From CBDDDW01 sp965226805 (lineage in GTDB: Bacteria > Chloroflexota > Dehalococcoidia > Lucifugimonadales > JAGWBF01), in NCBI GenBank assembly GCA_965226805.1, contig CBDDDW010000023.1:62001-126000 (forward strand): a DNA stretch of 64,000 bases, read 5' to 3'. Both the position numbers and the translations under genes were made by a program. Under the pieces are notes generated by a model. That model searched no databases. It saw only the letters and a list, made by a program, of their open reading frames with translations, and had not been told where the DNA came from. Numbering within the stretch: the stretch's first letter is position 1; every line of letters starts with the position of its first letter. Of this stretch, positions 1 to 7,222 are shown piece by piece.

Positions 1-474
1 GACGGGATACTCCGTGGCTTCTATGGTTAGGCGGTAGTCGGACACCATCTCCAGCGCCCCATATACAGCAGGGACCAACTCCTCGGGGATATCAGGGTCG
101 CCGCCCTGGAGAAGCTCTGCTATCAGCCTGTGGGCCGCCTTGCCAGCATCGGCGGCCTCGTCCTTAGTCCGATAGATGCGGTCCTTGGCGCACTCAAGAA
201 CACCGTTTACCCAGAGCGTGTAATCGACGCCGTTGAGGGGCCTTGCTGCGTAGGAATGCAGCTCCTCGCCGACCTTCTCCATGGCGTCCTTGCGGGCATA
301 GCCCATGAACTTCCCGGATTTGCCGTCGTCGATGACCTTCTGGATTGTCGTCACCGAGGGTAGGAGCTCGTCGTAGCCGCTTACCCTATACCAGTGCTGC
401 TTGTGCTTCTCCACGAGCTCGATCGTGACATCCCGGTATTGGGATAAGAGCTGTAGGCTGGTTCTAGTTAGCAT
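1..474 (-). CDS. Phage PD-(D/E)XK exonuclease-like protein, partial (3' end off window)
   Basis: The reverse strand is open from an ATG at 474-472 to the left edge (158 codons, no stop). The N-terminal part contains HWYRVSGYDELLPSVTTIQK, which resembles the start of phage and RecB-like nucleases (Y-V-G-x-x-LPSVTT). The reading ends at a T-I-E-A-T-E-Y-P-V stretch, where such nucleases begin their first core acidic motif, so the catalytic residues lie outside the window. The ATG sits inside the last codons of the upstream recombinase gene (stop at 464), so the two are translationally coupled. Exonuclease plus annealing protein is the usual two-gene phage recombination module. Family assignment is from motif recognition only. 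Confidence 0.6.
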   Translation of the reverse strand, partial: MLTRTSLQLLSQYRDVTIELVEKHKQHWYRVSGYDELLPSVTTIQKVIDDGKSGKFMGYARKDAMEKVGEELHSYAARPLNGVDYTLWVNGVLECAKDRIYRTKDEAADAGKAAHRLIAELLQGGDPDIPEELVPAVYGALEMVSDYRLTIEATEYPV

Positions 475-1183
475 CGGTGTGCTCCTCCTGCCAGTTCTGG
501 AATCGCTTCCAGGCTGTCCTTGTATCGCCCCCCAGCTTCGCCCACTCTGCCCAGGCCACACCTAGCACCCTCTCCTCGAATGTTTCCCACTCCCATCCCA
601 GGGTCTTCATATGGGCTTCCAGGGCTTCCACGCTGCCGGCCTTGGCATCGCCGTTGAGCACTGACGGCCTTGCCTCCACTATCTCGCCGGTGGTTTGATC
701 CACGGTCACATGAGTAGACCCGGGCACACTGTCAACCTCGGTCTCGTCCAGCCAGCCCAGGCCCACTAACCGCAATACCGCCCTTCGGCTGGCCTTGGTC
801 TCGGCCTTCATCAGTGCGTTGGCCTTGGCCTCACCCTTGAGGTTCTCAATGGGGACTGCGCCGGTGGCATCGGCGGACCGGCCTTCCTTGGCTGCCGTGG
901 CCTTGATCACGTAGACGCCGTCAATGGTCTGCCCATCAGATAGCGCAATGCTGACGCCGTGGAGGGCTGCTAGTTGCTCAGTGGCGTCCTTGGTGGCGTA
1001 GAGGGTTAGTCGCCCAGACAGCTTGATATAGGCGAAGGGTTTGGTCAGTGGGTTGAGACCTAGGGACTCGCAGACCTTGCTGTAGTAGTGCAGGCGTTCG
1101 GCTGGGGATAGCTTCTCCAGGGCGCCCTGGATCACGACCTTCTCCAGTAGTGTTGCTTGGCTATTCGCTAACTCGGTTGTCAT
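464..1183 (-). CDS. RecT/Bet-like single-strand annealing protein
   Basis: 239 aa. It would anneal single strands after resection by the neighbouring exonuclease. Recognised features are the N-terminal pattern CESLGLNPLTKPFAYIKLSG, then LTLYATKDATEQL near residues 59-71, and a central ANALMKAETKASRRAVLRLV segment followed by LGWLDETEV (about residues 117-149). This order is typical of phage recombination proteins of the RecT/Bet group in Firmicutes and actinobacterial phages. The ATG is preceded by GGAGGAAGC on the reverse strand. The 3' end overlaps the exonuclease start by 11 bp. The acidic, Trp-rich C-terminus (WEWETFEERV...) is probably lineage specific. The fold is not proved from sequence alone. 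Confidence 0.6.
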   Translation of the reverse strand: MTTELANSQATLLEKVVIQGALEKLSPAERLHYYSKVCESLGLNPLTKPFAYIKLSGRLTLYATKDATEQLAALHGVSIALSDGQTIDGVYVIKATAAKEGRSADATGAVPIENLKGEAKANALMKAETKASRRAVLRLVGLGWLDETEVDSVPGSTHVTVDQTTGEIVEARPSVLNGDAKAGSVEALEAHMKTLGWEWETFEERVLGVAWAEWAKLGGDTRTAWKRFQNWQEEHTDAN

Positions 1184-1238
1184 GCTTCCTCCTCGTGATG
1201 TACGTTACGCATAACCTGCATGCCGAAGGGGTGTACCC

Positions 1239-1493
1239 ATGGTCATGGATGAATCCGGCACCGCCTATTTCAGAGATGCCCTGGTGGCTCTGTATCTATC
1301 GGCCGTTGGGCGAGCTCTTCGCGCATCCGCTGGAGGGACGCGGCCTGATACGGCCTTAGCCACAATTCAGGGCTTCCTGGACTTGGAGATAAACCACGCA
1401 CGGCCAAGCGCAGACGATGCAGAGCAGCTTCACGCACTTCACCGGTTCCTGGTTGATTTGGTCCGGAGGATGCCCCCGGAGGATGATCTCTAG
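1239..1493 (+). CDS. Small hypothetical protein
   Basis: 84 aa, not recognised. It is predicted to be mostly helical (ALVALYLSAVGRALRAS, then ADDAEQLHALHRFLVDLVRR) with an acidic PPEDDL end and no Cys or signal peptide. An AAGGGG lies 7-8 nt before the ATG. It is divergent from the recombinase gene and would share the short 1184-1238 spacer for control. An antisense frame over the same bases (1270-1503) has Pro/Ser-rich composition and looks less protein-like. In phage modules this position often holds small regulators, but nothing here proves that. Confidence 0.35.
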   Translation: MVMDESGTAYFRDALVALYLSAVGRALRASAGGTRPDTALATIQGFLDLEINHARPSADDAEQLHALHRFLVDLVRRMPPEDDL

Positions 1494-1608
1494 CTGACAT
1501 CACTGTCTCTCCCTAGTTTCTCCTTGTCACCCACCGCTACAGCACCTCTAGGCTGCCACCAACTCACCGTCCCTAACGTGGCACTCGCACTGGCAAGGTG
1601 TTGGCGGC

Positions 1609-1977
1609 GTGACCGGGTGGGGAACCTCCCCGTTGCACTTGCGGTGGGAGCCCACGAAACACTCACGCGACATTTGGGTTGCAGCTCATTTGTGTGACCT
1701 TCCTGTCTTCGACTGGCCGCGTAGCCGCACAGTCCGTGCAGCAGTAGGCCAGGATAGGACTCTCCTCTCGGTGGATTGGTTCTGGGAGGACGATCCTGAG
1801 TTTCCTCCGTTAACGCCGGAAGAGATCGCAGCCAACCGCGAGTTGGTTATGAGCGAGCCGATGCTAGCACTAAGGGCAGCTAGCGCCGATTTGGACGACG
1901 AGGATATGGCGGACATCGCCGACTACATCAGATTCGTGCGAGATAGGGAGAGGAGGAGGCGTGAACGCCAGGAATGA
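1609..1977 (+). CDS. Hypothetical protein upstream of ImmA-like gene
   Basis: 122 aa from a GTG start. The last 60 residues (LTPEEIAANRELVMSEP... then DLDDEDMADIADYIRFVRDR) resemble the C-terminal tail of XRE-type repressors that pair with ImmA peptidases. No helix-turn-helix can be seen in the first 60 residues, so either the repressor has lost or replaced its DNA-binding part, or translation begins at an internal codon. It overlaps the following gene by 17 bp, which shows coupled translation. The stop TGA at 1975-1977 lies inside the next coding sequence. Function is unknown; the ImmA-partner role is inferred from context. Confidence 0.45.
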   Translation: MTGWGTSPLHLRWEPTKHSRDIWVAAHLCDLPVFDWPRSRTVRAAVGQDRTLLSVDWFWEDDPEFPPLTPEEIAANRELVMSEPMLALRAASADLDDEDMADIADYIRFVRDRERRRRERQE

Positions 1978-2389
1978 GGCTAAGCGCCTTCGCCGAGCCA
2001 TGGGGGTCCATGGCCGACTTGATGTAGAGAACATGACCCACCTCTTAGGCATGGATTTTGACGGGCGTCGATTCAAGGGGGTGAAACTGGACGAAATCTC
2101 ATATGGAGGCAATATCGGCCTGAGCGACCGCCTGAGTGAACCGGAGCGGCGATGGGCAATGGTCCATGCGCTTGGCCATGCAGTTCTTCACGCTAAGGGT
2201 AATCAAGTCTGGCTCAGGACTTGCACTCAACTCCCTGACAAGTTGGAACGCCAGGCAGAGGAATTCGCCTACGTGCTGCTGGTAGACGAGGATGAAGCCC
2301 GGAACATTGGACTCAAGACTGTGGAAGAACTCGCCGGTCACTTCGAGGTACCGCCGGAGAGAGTGGAGATGCAGGGTAAACTGCTTTAA
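1961..2389 (+). CDS. ImmA/IrrE-type metallopeptidase homolog, active-site Glu missing
   Basis: 142 aa, GTG start behind GAGGAGG. ImmA/IrrE proteins are zinc peptidases that cleave phage or stress repressors. The zinc-site helix reads VHALGHAVLH (His69, His73). The family motif is HExxH, so the catalytic Glu is Ala70. The downstream signature normally reading E-x-E-A-[N/D]-x-F-A is ERQAEEFAYVLL, so one Glu position there is Gln. Both His residues survive, so metal binding may persist without peptidase activity. Gene order (partner protein, ImmA) matches phage and ICE control modules. It could be a decoy or purely structural partner, or a decaying gene. Confidence 0.75.
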   Translation: MNARNEAKRLRRAMGVHGRLDVENMTHLLGMDFDGRRFKGVKLDEISYGGNIGLSDRLSEPERRWAMVHALGHAVLHAKGNQVWLRTCTQLPDKLERQAEEFAYVLLVDEDEARNIGLKTVEELAGHFEVPPERVEMQGKLL

Positions 2390-2409
2390 AGATAGAGAGG
2401 AGAGCCCAT

Positions 2410-2670
2410 ATGGATTTTATAGACGACGTTCGCGCTCGATCTGGCCGGTTCGCCAAGCGCATAGAACATCTGGAAACCGAAGAGGCCACCAAGAGTGCTC
2501 TTGTGCTCCCGTTCATCCAGATGCTCGGATATGAGATATTCGACCCCACTGAAGTGGTGCCTGAGTTTACCGCAGACATAGGAACAAAGAAGGGCGAGAA
2601 GGTTGACTACGCACTAATCCAGGATAGTAAGATCATCGGCGAGGTGCGGTGGTACGGGGTGACGGTGTGA
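2410..2670 (+). CDS. HsdR N-terminal-domain protein, truncated
   Basis: 86 aa. It matches the opening of prophage-encoded type I restriction HsdR-N proteins: TEEATKSALVLPFIQMLGYE (about residues 24-43), then EVVPEFTADIG and GEKVDYALI. In intact relatives the next segment carries the PD-(D/E)XK site as a hydrophobic stretch plus E-C-K-W. Here it reads GEVRWYGVTV and stops, so the catalytic Lys position is Arg and the rest of the protein (usually several hundred residues) is absent. The ATG follows GAGAGGAGAGCCC. I read it as a remnant of a larger gene rather than an active nuclease. Confidence 0.6.
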   Translation: MDFIDDVRARSGRFAKRIEHLETEEATKSALVLPFIQMLGYEIFDPTEVVPEFTADIGTKKGEKVDYALIQDSKIIGEVRWYGVTV

Positions 2671-2736
2671 GGACATGCCAGAAGGAGTGGTCCGGGTGCA
2701 TGGGGCTGGGACGAGGAACGTAACGAAAGTTATCCA

Positions 2737-3370
2737 TTGTTAGCCTTCGTAGATGAGTCAGGAGATCCAGGGCGTAAGGTCGGTCAAGGTTCTAGCCTGT
2801 ATTTCGTTGTGGCCATTGTAACTTTTACGGAACAGGAAGATGCCGACGCCTGTGATCAGAGAATCAACCTTCTAAGGAGGGAGTTGGGGCTGAGTGATCG
2901 ATTTGAGTTCCATTTCTCCCAGAACTCGAATAGGGTCCGCGAGGCATATCCTTAACGCAGTGGCCCCGTACCCATTCTTCTATCACGTTTTCGCACTGAA
3001 CAAGGACCCGAAGAAGCTGTATGGTCCCGGCCTCGAAATTAAGGAGTCGCTCTATAAATGGTGTGCCAGGGCAACCTTCGAGAATGCCCAGCCTTACCTC
3101 AACAGCGCCACTGTAGTAATCGACCAATCAGGGGGCAAGGACTTTCGTGACGGACTTGCTGTGTACTTGAGAAAGCGGATTCGGGATCGCGACGGCACCC
3201 GAACCGTCAGGAAAGTGAAGATTCAACGATCCTCTGGGAATAACCTGCTACAACTGGCTGACTATGTTGCGAGCCTATCGAATAGGGTACTGCGTGAACG
3301 TTCGGAGGATGTCGAATTGCGGCGTCGATACCTAGCGACTCATGAGGTATCTATGAGGTTATGGCCATAA
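2737..3370 (+). pseudogene. DUF3800-family gene with frameshift
   Basis: Two overlapping frames together give one DUF3800 protein of about 210 aa. The first (2737-2955) holds the N-terminal LAFVDESGDPG and RFEFHFSQNS motifs, with the acidic residues typical of the family. The second (open from 2894) carries ARHILNAVAPYPFFYHVFAL, VVIDQSGG and the C-terminal NNLLQLADYVASL signature. The switch falls around 2935-2950, where a single-base change would restore one frame. DUF3800 proteins have an RNase H-like fold and are common in phages and mobile elements; their role is unknown. It is either a real frameshift or an assembly error. The start is a TTG with no clear ribosome site. Confidence 0.65.
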
Positions 3371-3471
3371 ATAAAGACTGGCTCCTAGCCACTTCGGGCA
3401 CGCACCCCATGAAGGGGACAATTCGGAGCCAGCCTATATCCAACCTCATGTTACTCTGGGGGGCGAGAATG

Positions 3472-3500
3472 TGTCAAGTGATTTGACAAACGGGTTGACA
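3472..3500 (+). promoter_or_regulatory. TGTCAA/TTGACA repeat cluster upstream of integrase
   Basis: TGTCAA (3472-3477) and TTGACA (3483-3488) form an inverted repeat with a 5-nt centre. A second TTGACA follows at 3495-3500. They lie 46-74 bp before the integrase ATG in an AT-richer spacer. Either TTGACA could be a -35 box, but I see no good -10 hexamer 16-18 nt downstream. The symmetry suggests a repressor operator controlling the integrase. Confidence 0.35.
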
Positions 3501-3545
3501 AATGAGACACCATAGCTCAAACACACACATGGAAAGACTTGCTCG

Positions 3546-5099
3546 ATGACTGACAGCGCCGCCGTCTACGCCAGGGTCAGCACAGCCCAACAGGAAGATG
3601 GGACTTCCTTAGACACTCAGGTAGCCGCCTGCCTAGCGCTGGCGGAAGAACGTGGATGGCAAGTTGAGCAGCCCCATATCTTCCGGGAGCAATCCTCCGG
3701 GGCTGACCAGGAAAGGCTTCTCCTGACCCAGGTGCGCCGTCTAGCACGGCTTGGAGTCGTCAAGGCGGTCATCGTCCATTCTCCAGACCGGCTCTCGCGG
3801 GACCCGCTTCACCTCATGGTGATGACGGAGGAATTCACCGAGGCCGGGGTCAAGCTCCTGTTCGTTCAGGGTCCATCGGGCACCACTGCGGAGGACAAGC
3901 TCGTCCGCTACATTCTGGGCTACGTGGGAGAGAAGGAGCGCGAGTTCATCACCGAACGAACCATGCGGGGTAAGAAATCAACGGCGCAGAATGGACATAT
4001 GCCCGTAGGCACCGGGAAAGGGCTGTACGGTTACCAGTACGACCCTGCGACCAAGCAACGCACGATCCTGCACACCGAAGCAGAGGTTGCCAAGAACGTC
4101 TTCGCCTGGGCGAGCCAGGGGACTAGCCTCTACCAGATTGCAATACGCCTCAACGACCAAGACATCCCAACCAAGAGCGGGAGCGCATGGCATCCCTTGA
4201 CAGTGAAGCGGATGCTGACCAACACGTCATACATGGGCTTGGACTATTACGGCAAGACCAGGACACGGAGGACACGGGGCGGCGGTAGGACGGTCAAGGT
4301 ACTGCCAGAGGAAGAGTGGGTGCGGATCGAGGGGTTTACCCCGCCGATCATCGAGGAGGCCGTCTTCACCTTAGTTCAAGAAAGACTCAAGGAGCCCAGC
4401 AACAGGAGAAGCAAAGCTTCCAGCCCATACTTGCTGACGGGATATACGGTCTGCGGGGAATGTGGAAGTCCGGTCGTAGGTGCCCAGCTAAACCGCCGAT
4501 ACCGATACTACCGCTGCCGAGCGACCGTGCCGACGACCCTTCGACCAGCAACCTGCCGAGCTCGATACATCCCAGCCGATGCACTGGAAGAGATTGTTTG
4601 GAGCGAGGTGCGGAAGGTTCTGGAGAATCCCGAACTGGTGCTCAACAAGCTGCGCCAGCAACTAGCCGGTATGGGCGGCGGGCTTGACGAAGAGATCACG
4701 CGCCTAGGGCGAGAGATACGGCACTGCCGAGACCAGGAGCGGCGTCTGGTCACCCTCTACATGTACGGCGAGATCGACGACGATTACATCCGCTCGCACA
4801 GTGGTCCGTTGAAGAGTCAACGAGAGGGCTACGAAGCCGAGCTACGGAGGCTTGAGCAACAGAAGGCCGAGCAGTTCGACCTAGAACAGGCTGAGGCCCA
4901 ACTTACCGTGTTCTGCCACAGGGTCAAGAACGGCATGGCCAGTGAGGACCACGATGGGAAGCGAGCTGTATTCTCAGCGTTTCGGGTGAAGGTTGAGGCT
5001 ACCCGCGACCAGGTTGTAATCAAGGGAGTCGTCGGATTCCCTGAAGGCGATAGCTATAACTACCATTGCACGAACATTGGCATCACTACGTGTATGTAG
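3546..5099 (+). CDS. Large serine integrase (site-specific recombinase)
   Basis: 517 aa. It catalyses integration and excision of the element to its left. The N-terminal resolvase domain shows YARVST with catalytic Ser12 and the DRLSRD arginines (81-86). The recombinase domain follows (about 155-285, with GYQYDP and SAWHPLTVKRMLTNTSYMG). A zinc ribbon has Cys303, Cys306, Cys324 and Cys337. A Glu/Arg-rich coiled coil spans about 365-440. All expected parts are present, so it looks intact. The last 40 bp overlap the convergent dnaN gene, placing the integrase directly beside its likely attachment site, as is usual. A repeat cluster at 3472-3500 may control it. Confidence 0.93.
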   Translation: MTDSAAVYARVSTAQQEDGTSLDTQVAACLALAEERGWQVEQPHIFREQSSGADQERLLLTQVRRLARLGVVKAVIVHSPDRLSRDPLHLMVMTEEFTEAGVKLLFVQGPSGTTAEDKLVRYILGYVGEKEREFITERTMRGKKSTAQNGHMPVGTGKGLYGYQYDPATKQRTILHTEAEVAKNVFAWASQGTSLYQIAIRLNDQDIPTKSGSAWHPLTVKRMLTNTSYMGLDYYGKTRTRRTRGGGRTVKVLPEEEWVRIEGFTPPIIEEAVFTLVQERLKEPSNRRSKASSPYLLTGYTVCGECGSPVVGAQLNRRYRYYRCRATVPTTLRPATCRARYIPADALEEIVWSEVRKVLENPELVLNKLRQQLAGMGGGLDEEITRLGREIRHCRDQERRLVTLYMYGEIDDDYIRSHSGPLKSQREGYEAELRRLEQQKAEQFDLEQAEAQLTVFCHRVKNGMASEDHDGKRAVFSAFRVKVEATRDQVVIKGVVGFPEGDSYNYHCTNIGITTCM

Positions 5100-5100
5100 T
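5060..5100. other. Candidate attachment site at dnaN 3' end
   Basis: This interval belongs both to the last codons of dnaN (reverse) and to the last codons of the serine integrase (forward). It contains an inverted repeat ACTAC-GTGTAT-GTAGT (5085-5100). Bacterial DnaN proteins normally end in V-M-P-M-R plus one or two residues; here the end is VMPMFVQW, so the final codons appear to be supplied by the element. That is what integration into the gene terminus would produce. The exact crossover dinucleotide cannot be placed without the other element end. Confidence 0.55.
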
Positions 5101-6217
5101 TATCGGTGCCCATCGGTTTAAAGACCCCGGGGCTCGATGGCGTGGTCGTCTCCAGGGCCACTTCTCCCCGATCCATCACCGACAGCACGTCCAGCAAGTA
5201 CTTGCTGTTGAATGCTATCTTGGACTCCTCTCCCTCGACCACGGTGTCCACCTCGTCCACGTTGTCGCCCATCTCCTCGGCCCTGGCCGAAACCACCACC
5301 TTGCCGGGACGAGTTGCTTCGCCAGAAGGCGCGGCTTCGTCGGCGTTAGGAGTCACCTGGAGCCTTATGATCCCCGACCCGTCCCGGGCGAAGATAGCAG
5401 CACTCTTAGCGGCCCTGGTCAGGTCCTGGAGATCGAAGACGGTGCGTGTCTGGTAGCTGGGAGGTATTAGCTGCGAATAGTTGGGGAAGGTGCCCTGGAT
5501 CAGCTGGGATACCATCTCGATGCCCTTTAACCTAAAGAGCACCTGACTCTTGGAGGGGGTCATGGTCATTTCCACCGGTTCATCATGCTCACCAAGGAAA
5601 CGATTGAGCTCGCTTAGCGTCTTGGAGGGAAGGATGATGCTAATCGCCTCTGCCACGGGCTCCAGAAGCTCGCCTCGGTGCACCGCCAGGCGGAAGCCGT
5701 CGGCCGCCGCCAACGTGAACTTGGCGTCCTCCATCTCCAGCTTCACGCCCGTCAATACAGGCCTGGATTCTTCGGTAGCGGCGGCAAAAGCTACCTGAGC
5801 TATGGCTGACCTGAACACCTGGGGGTCGATCTTGGCGCTCAATCCCTCATCCACCGTAGGAATCGGCGGAAATTCCCCGGCATCGGTCCCGTTGATGCGG
5901 GCTTCGGCACGGGCGCAGGTCAACTGAAGATTATTGGGCTGGGGTGTCATGACGACGTCAATGCGCTCTGCCGGTAAGGACGCTACAAACTCGGTGAGGA
6001 GACGCGCAGGGACGGTAATGGACCCCTCCTCCTCCACCATCGCTCCGATCCACGTCGTAATCGCTATCTCCAGGTTGGTCGCTGATAGCTTGAGCATGGC
6101 CTGGTCTGTGGCTATGAGCACGTTCTGGGTTATCGGCAAAGTGGTCCTTGTAGCCACTGCCCTCCCAACTATCCCAAGGCCACGGCTAAGGTTTTCTTGT
6201 AGGCAAGATAGTTTCAT
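5060..6217 (-). CDS. dnaN: DNA polymerase III sliding clamp, beta subunit
   Basis: 385 aa from ATG at 6217, close to the usual length. It forms the dimeric ring that tethers polymerase III to DNA. MKLSCLQENLSRGLGIVGRA begins domain I, ESRPVLTGVKLEM and AADGFRLAVH mark domain II, and domain III ends at YIHVVMPM. Longer starts up to 6274 would run into the promoter, so 6217 is preferred; GAGGGAG precedes it. The C-terminal FVQW replaces the usual short basic end and probably comes from the integrated element. This end lies near the partner-binding cleft, so the change may not be neutral. An 18-nt-spaced promoter lies just upstream. Confidence 0.95.
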   Translation of the reverse strand: MKLSCLQENLSRGLGIVGRAVATRTTLPITQNVLIATDQAMLKLSATNLEIAITTWIGAMVEEEGSITVPARLLTEFVASLPAERIDVVMTPQPNNLQLTCARAEARINGTDAGEFPPIPTVDEGLSAKIDPQVFRSAIAQVAFAAATEESRPVLTGVKLEMEDAKFTLAAADGFRLAVHRGELLEPVAEAISIILPSKTLSELNRFLGEHDEPVEMTMTPSKSQVLFRLKGIEMVSQLIQGTFPNYSQLIPPSYQTRTVFDLQDLTRAAKSAAIFARDGSGIIRLQVTPNADEAAPSGEATRPGKVVVSARAEEMGDNVDEVDTVVEGEESKIAFNSKYLLDVLSVMDRGEVALETTTPSSPGVFKPMGTDNYIHVVMPMFVQW

Positions 6218-6244
6218 TTCCCACTCCCTCACTCGCAGTGCCGT

Positions 6245-6274
6245 AGTATAAAGGCATTTTCTCTCCGGCGTCAA
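6245..6274 (-). promoter_or_regulatory. dnaN promoter
   Basis: On the reverse strand TTGACG (6274-6269) and TATACT (6250-6245) are separated by 18 nt, giving a start of transcription about 20 nt before the dnaN ATG. The spacer is strikingly similar to that of the promoter of the first cupredoxin gene (7064-7093). Confidence 0.75.
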
Positions 6275-6312
6275 CGCGGGGTCAGCTTTGGGGATTATCC
6301 AATTATGCGGCG

Positions 6313-6357
6313 AAAAAACTGGAGGGCTGGTCTAACGACAATTGGTCAGACCAGCCC
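6313..6357 (-). terminator. Rho-independent terminator after cupredoxin 1
   Basis: The arms GGGCTGGTCT (6324-6333) and AGACCAGCCC (6348-6357) form a 10-bp stem. On the reverse strand the hairpin is followed after a few bases by six T (6318-6313). It lies between the cupredoxin 1 stop and the dnaN promoter. One arm with its flank repeats the FadR-type palindrome found upstream of the GntR regulator gene at about 16723. Confidence 0.75.
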
Positions 6358-6488
6358 CCATGCGTCAGTCTATTTTGGATGAAGGAACCCTGCGTCAAAT
6401 CGTCACTGGCGTCCGGCAGTGACTCACTCCATGTAGATTCACCCCACCCCCCTCGACCTGACGACGCTGTGGAGGAGCTGCCGTTCTC

Positions 6489-7040
6489 CTACTTGACCTC
6501 GAAGGTTCCGAACTTGGTGGCATTATGCCCCGGGAAAGTGCAAACGAACTCGTAGGTCCCTGCGGCCGGGGCCTGGAACCGGACCTCTCCAACCTCGCCC
6601 GGCTCCACGAGTGGGATGATAGCCGCAATTACCCTGTCATCCCCGGGCGGTACATAGCCATTATCCGGAAATTTGCCCCCATCGCGGGTCACTTCGTCTT
6701 TGGTCCCGGCTTCGACGAGGATCCAGCTGTGCTGGAAAACCGTTGAATCGTTTATGTACCTGACGAGCACCGTGGAGCCTGCAGCAGCGGACATGAAATC
6801 AAGATCGAACTTTAACTGATTATCGGGCGTGACGATCTCGAGAGTAACAACACCGCCTCCATCGGAGGTGGGAGCAGAGGTGAAGGTAGGAGTAGGGGTG
6901 AAAGTAGCCGCAGGAGGAGGCGTGGTAGGCGCCGGGGGCGCCGTCGTGGGGGTTGCATCTTCTCCACCCCCGCCACAAGCCGTCATAATCAACAGAAAGA
7001 GGGTACTAGCACCCAGGACCGATATCGCCCCTCGTCTCAT
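6489..7040 (-). CDS. Azurin-like cupredoxin lipoprotein (paralog 1)
   Basis: 183 aa. It is predicted to be a secreted, membrane-anchored electron carrier. The signal peptide ends in a lipobox (IMTAC, Cys22), followed by a Thr/Pro-rich linker (about 27-60) and an azurin/auracyanin-like domain. Likely copper ligands are His104 (VFQHSW, compare azurin MGHNW), Cys167 and His172 (CTFPGH). The position where azurin has its axial Met (Cys+9) is Lys176. AAGGAGGT precedes the ATG. A close paralog lies at 9007-9591 on the same strand, separated by an IS1380-family element. Partner enzymes are not in the window. Blue-copper binding is inferred; the Lys could give a modified site. Confidence 0.88.
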   Translation of the reverse strand: MRRGAISVLGASTLFLLIMTACGGGGEDATPTTAPPAPTTPPPAATFTPTPTFTSAPTSDGGGVVTLEIVTPDNQLKFDLDFMSAAAGSTVLVRYINDSTVFQHSWILVEAGTKDEVTRDGGKFPDNGYVPPGDDRVIAAIIPLVEPGEVGEVRFQAPAAGTYEFVCTFPGHNATKFGTFEVK

Positions 7041-7063
7041 ATGACCTCCTTACAACGTAACAA

Positions 7064-7093
7064 CATCTAAAGCCATTTCCGCTCCGAAGTCAA
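7064..7093 (-). promoter_or_regulatory. Cupredoxin 1 promoter
   Basis: On the reverse strand TTGACT (7093-7088) and TAGATG (7069-7064) are spaced by 18 nt. The sequence from the -35 through the spacer aligns closely with the dnaN promoter (GTTGAC, CGGAG, AAATG and CTTTA blocks in the same register), suggesting a duplicated or shared promoter type. Confidence 0.6.
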
Positions 7094-7149
7094 CTTACTC
7101 CTGCCGGAGGATTGTCATCTGACGATGATCATCAAGATCAAGCATGGTT

Positions 7150-7185
7150 AAGGGCTGGTCTGGAAAAACTGCCAGACCAGCCCTT
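7150..7185 (-). terminator. Hairpin related to the cupredoxin terminator
   Basis: The arms AAGGGCTGGTCTGG and CCAGACCAGCCCTT form a perfect 14-bp stem with an 8-nt loop. No T-run follows on the reverse strand, so termination is uncertain. The stem and the adjoining GACGCAT and CTTCATCC blocks match the hairpin region downstream of cupredoxin 1. This was probably the terminator of cupredoxin 2 before the insertion sequence separated them. Confidence 0.6.
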
Positions 7186-7222
7186 CAATGCGTCCCGTAT
7201 CCGGATGAAGCCACTCTGCCTT

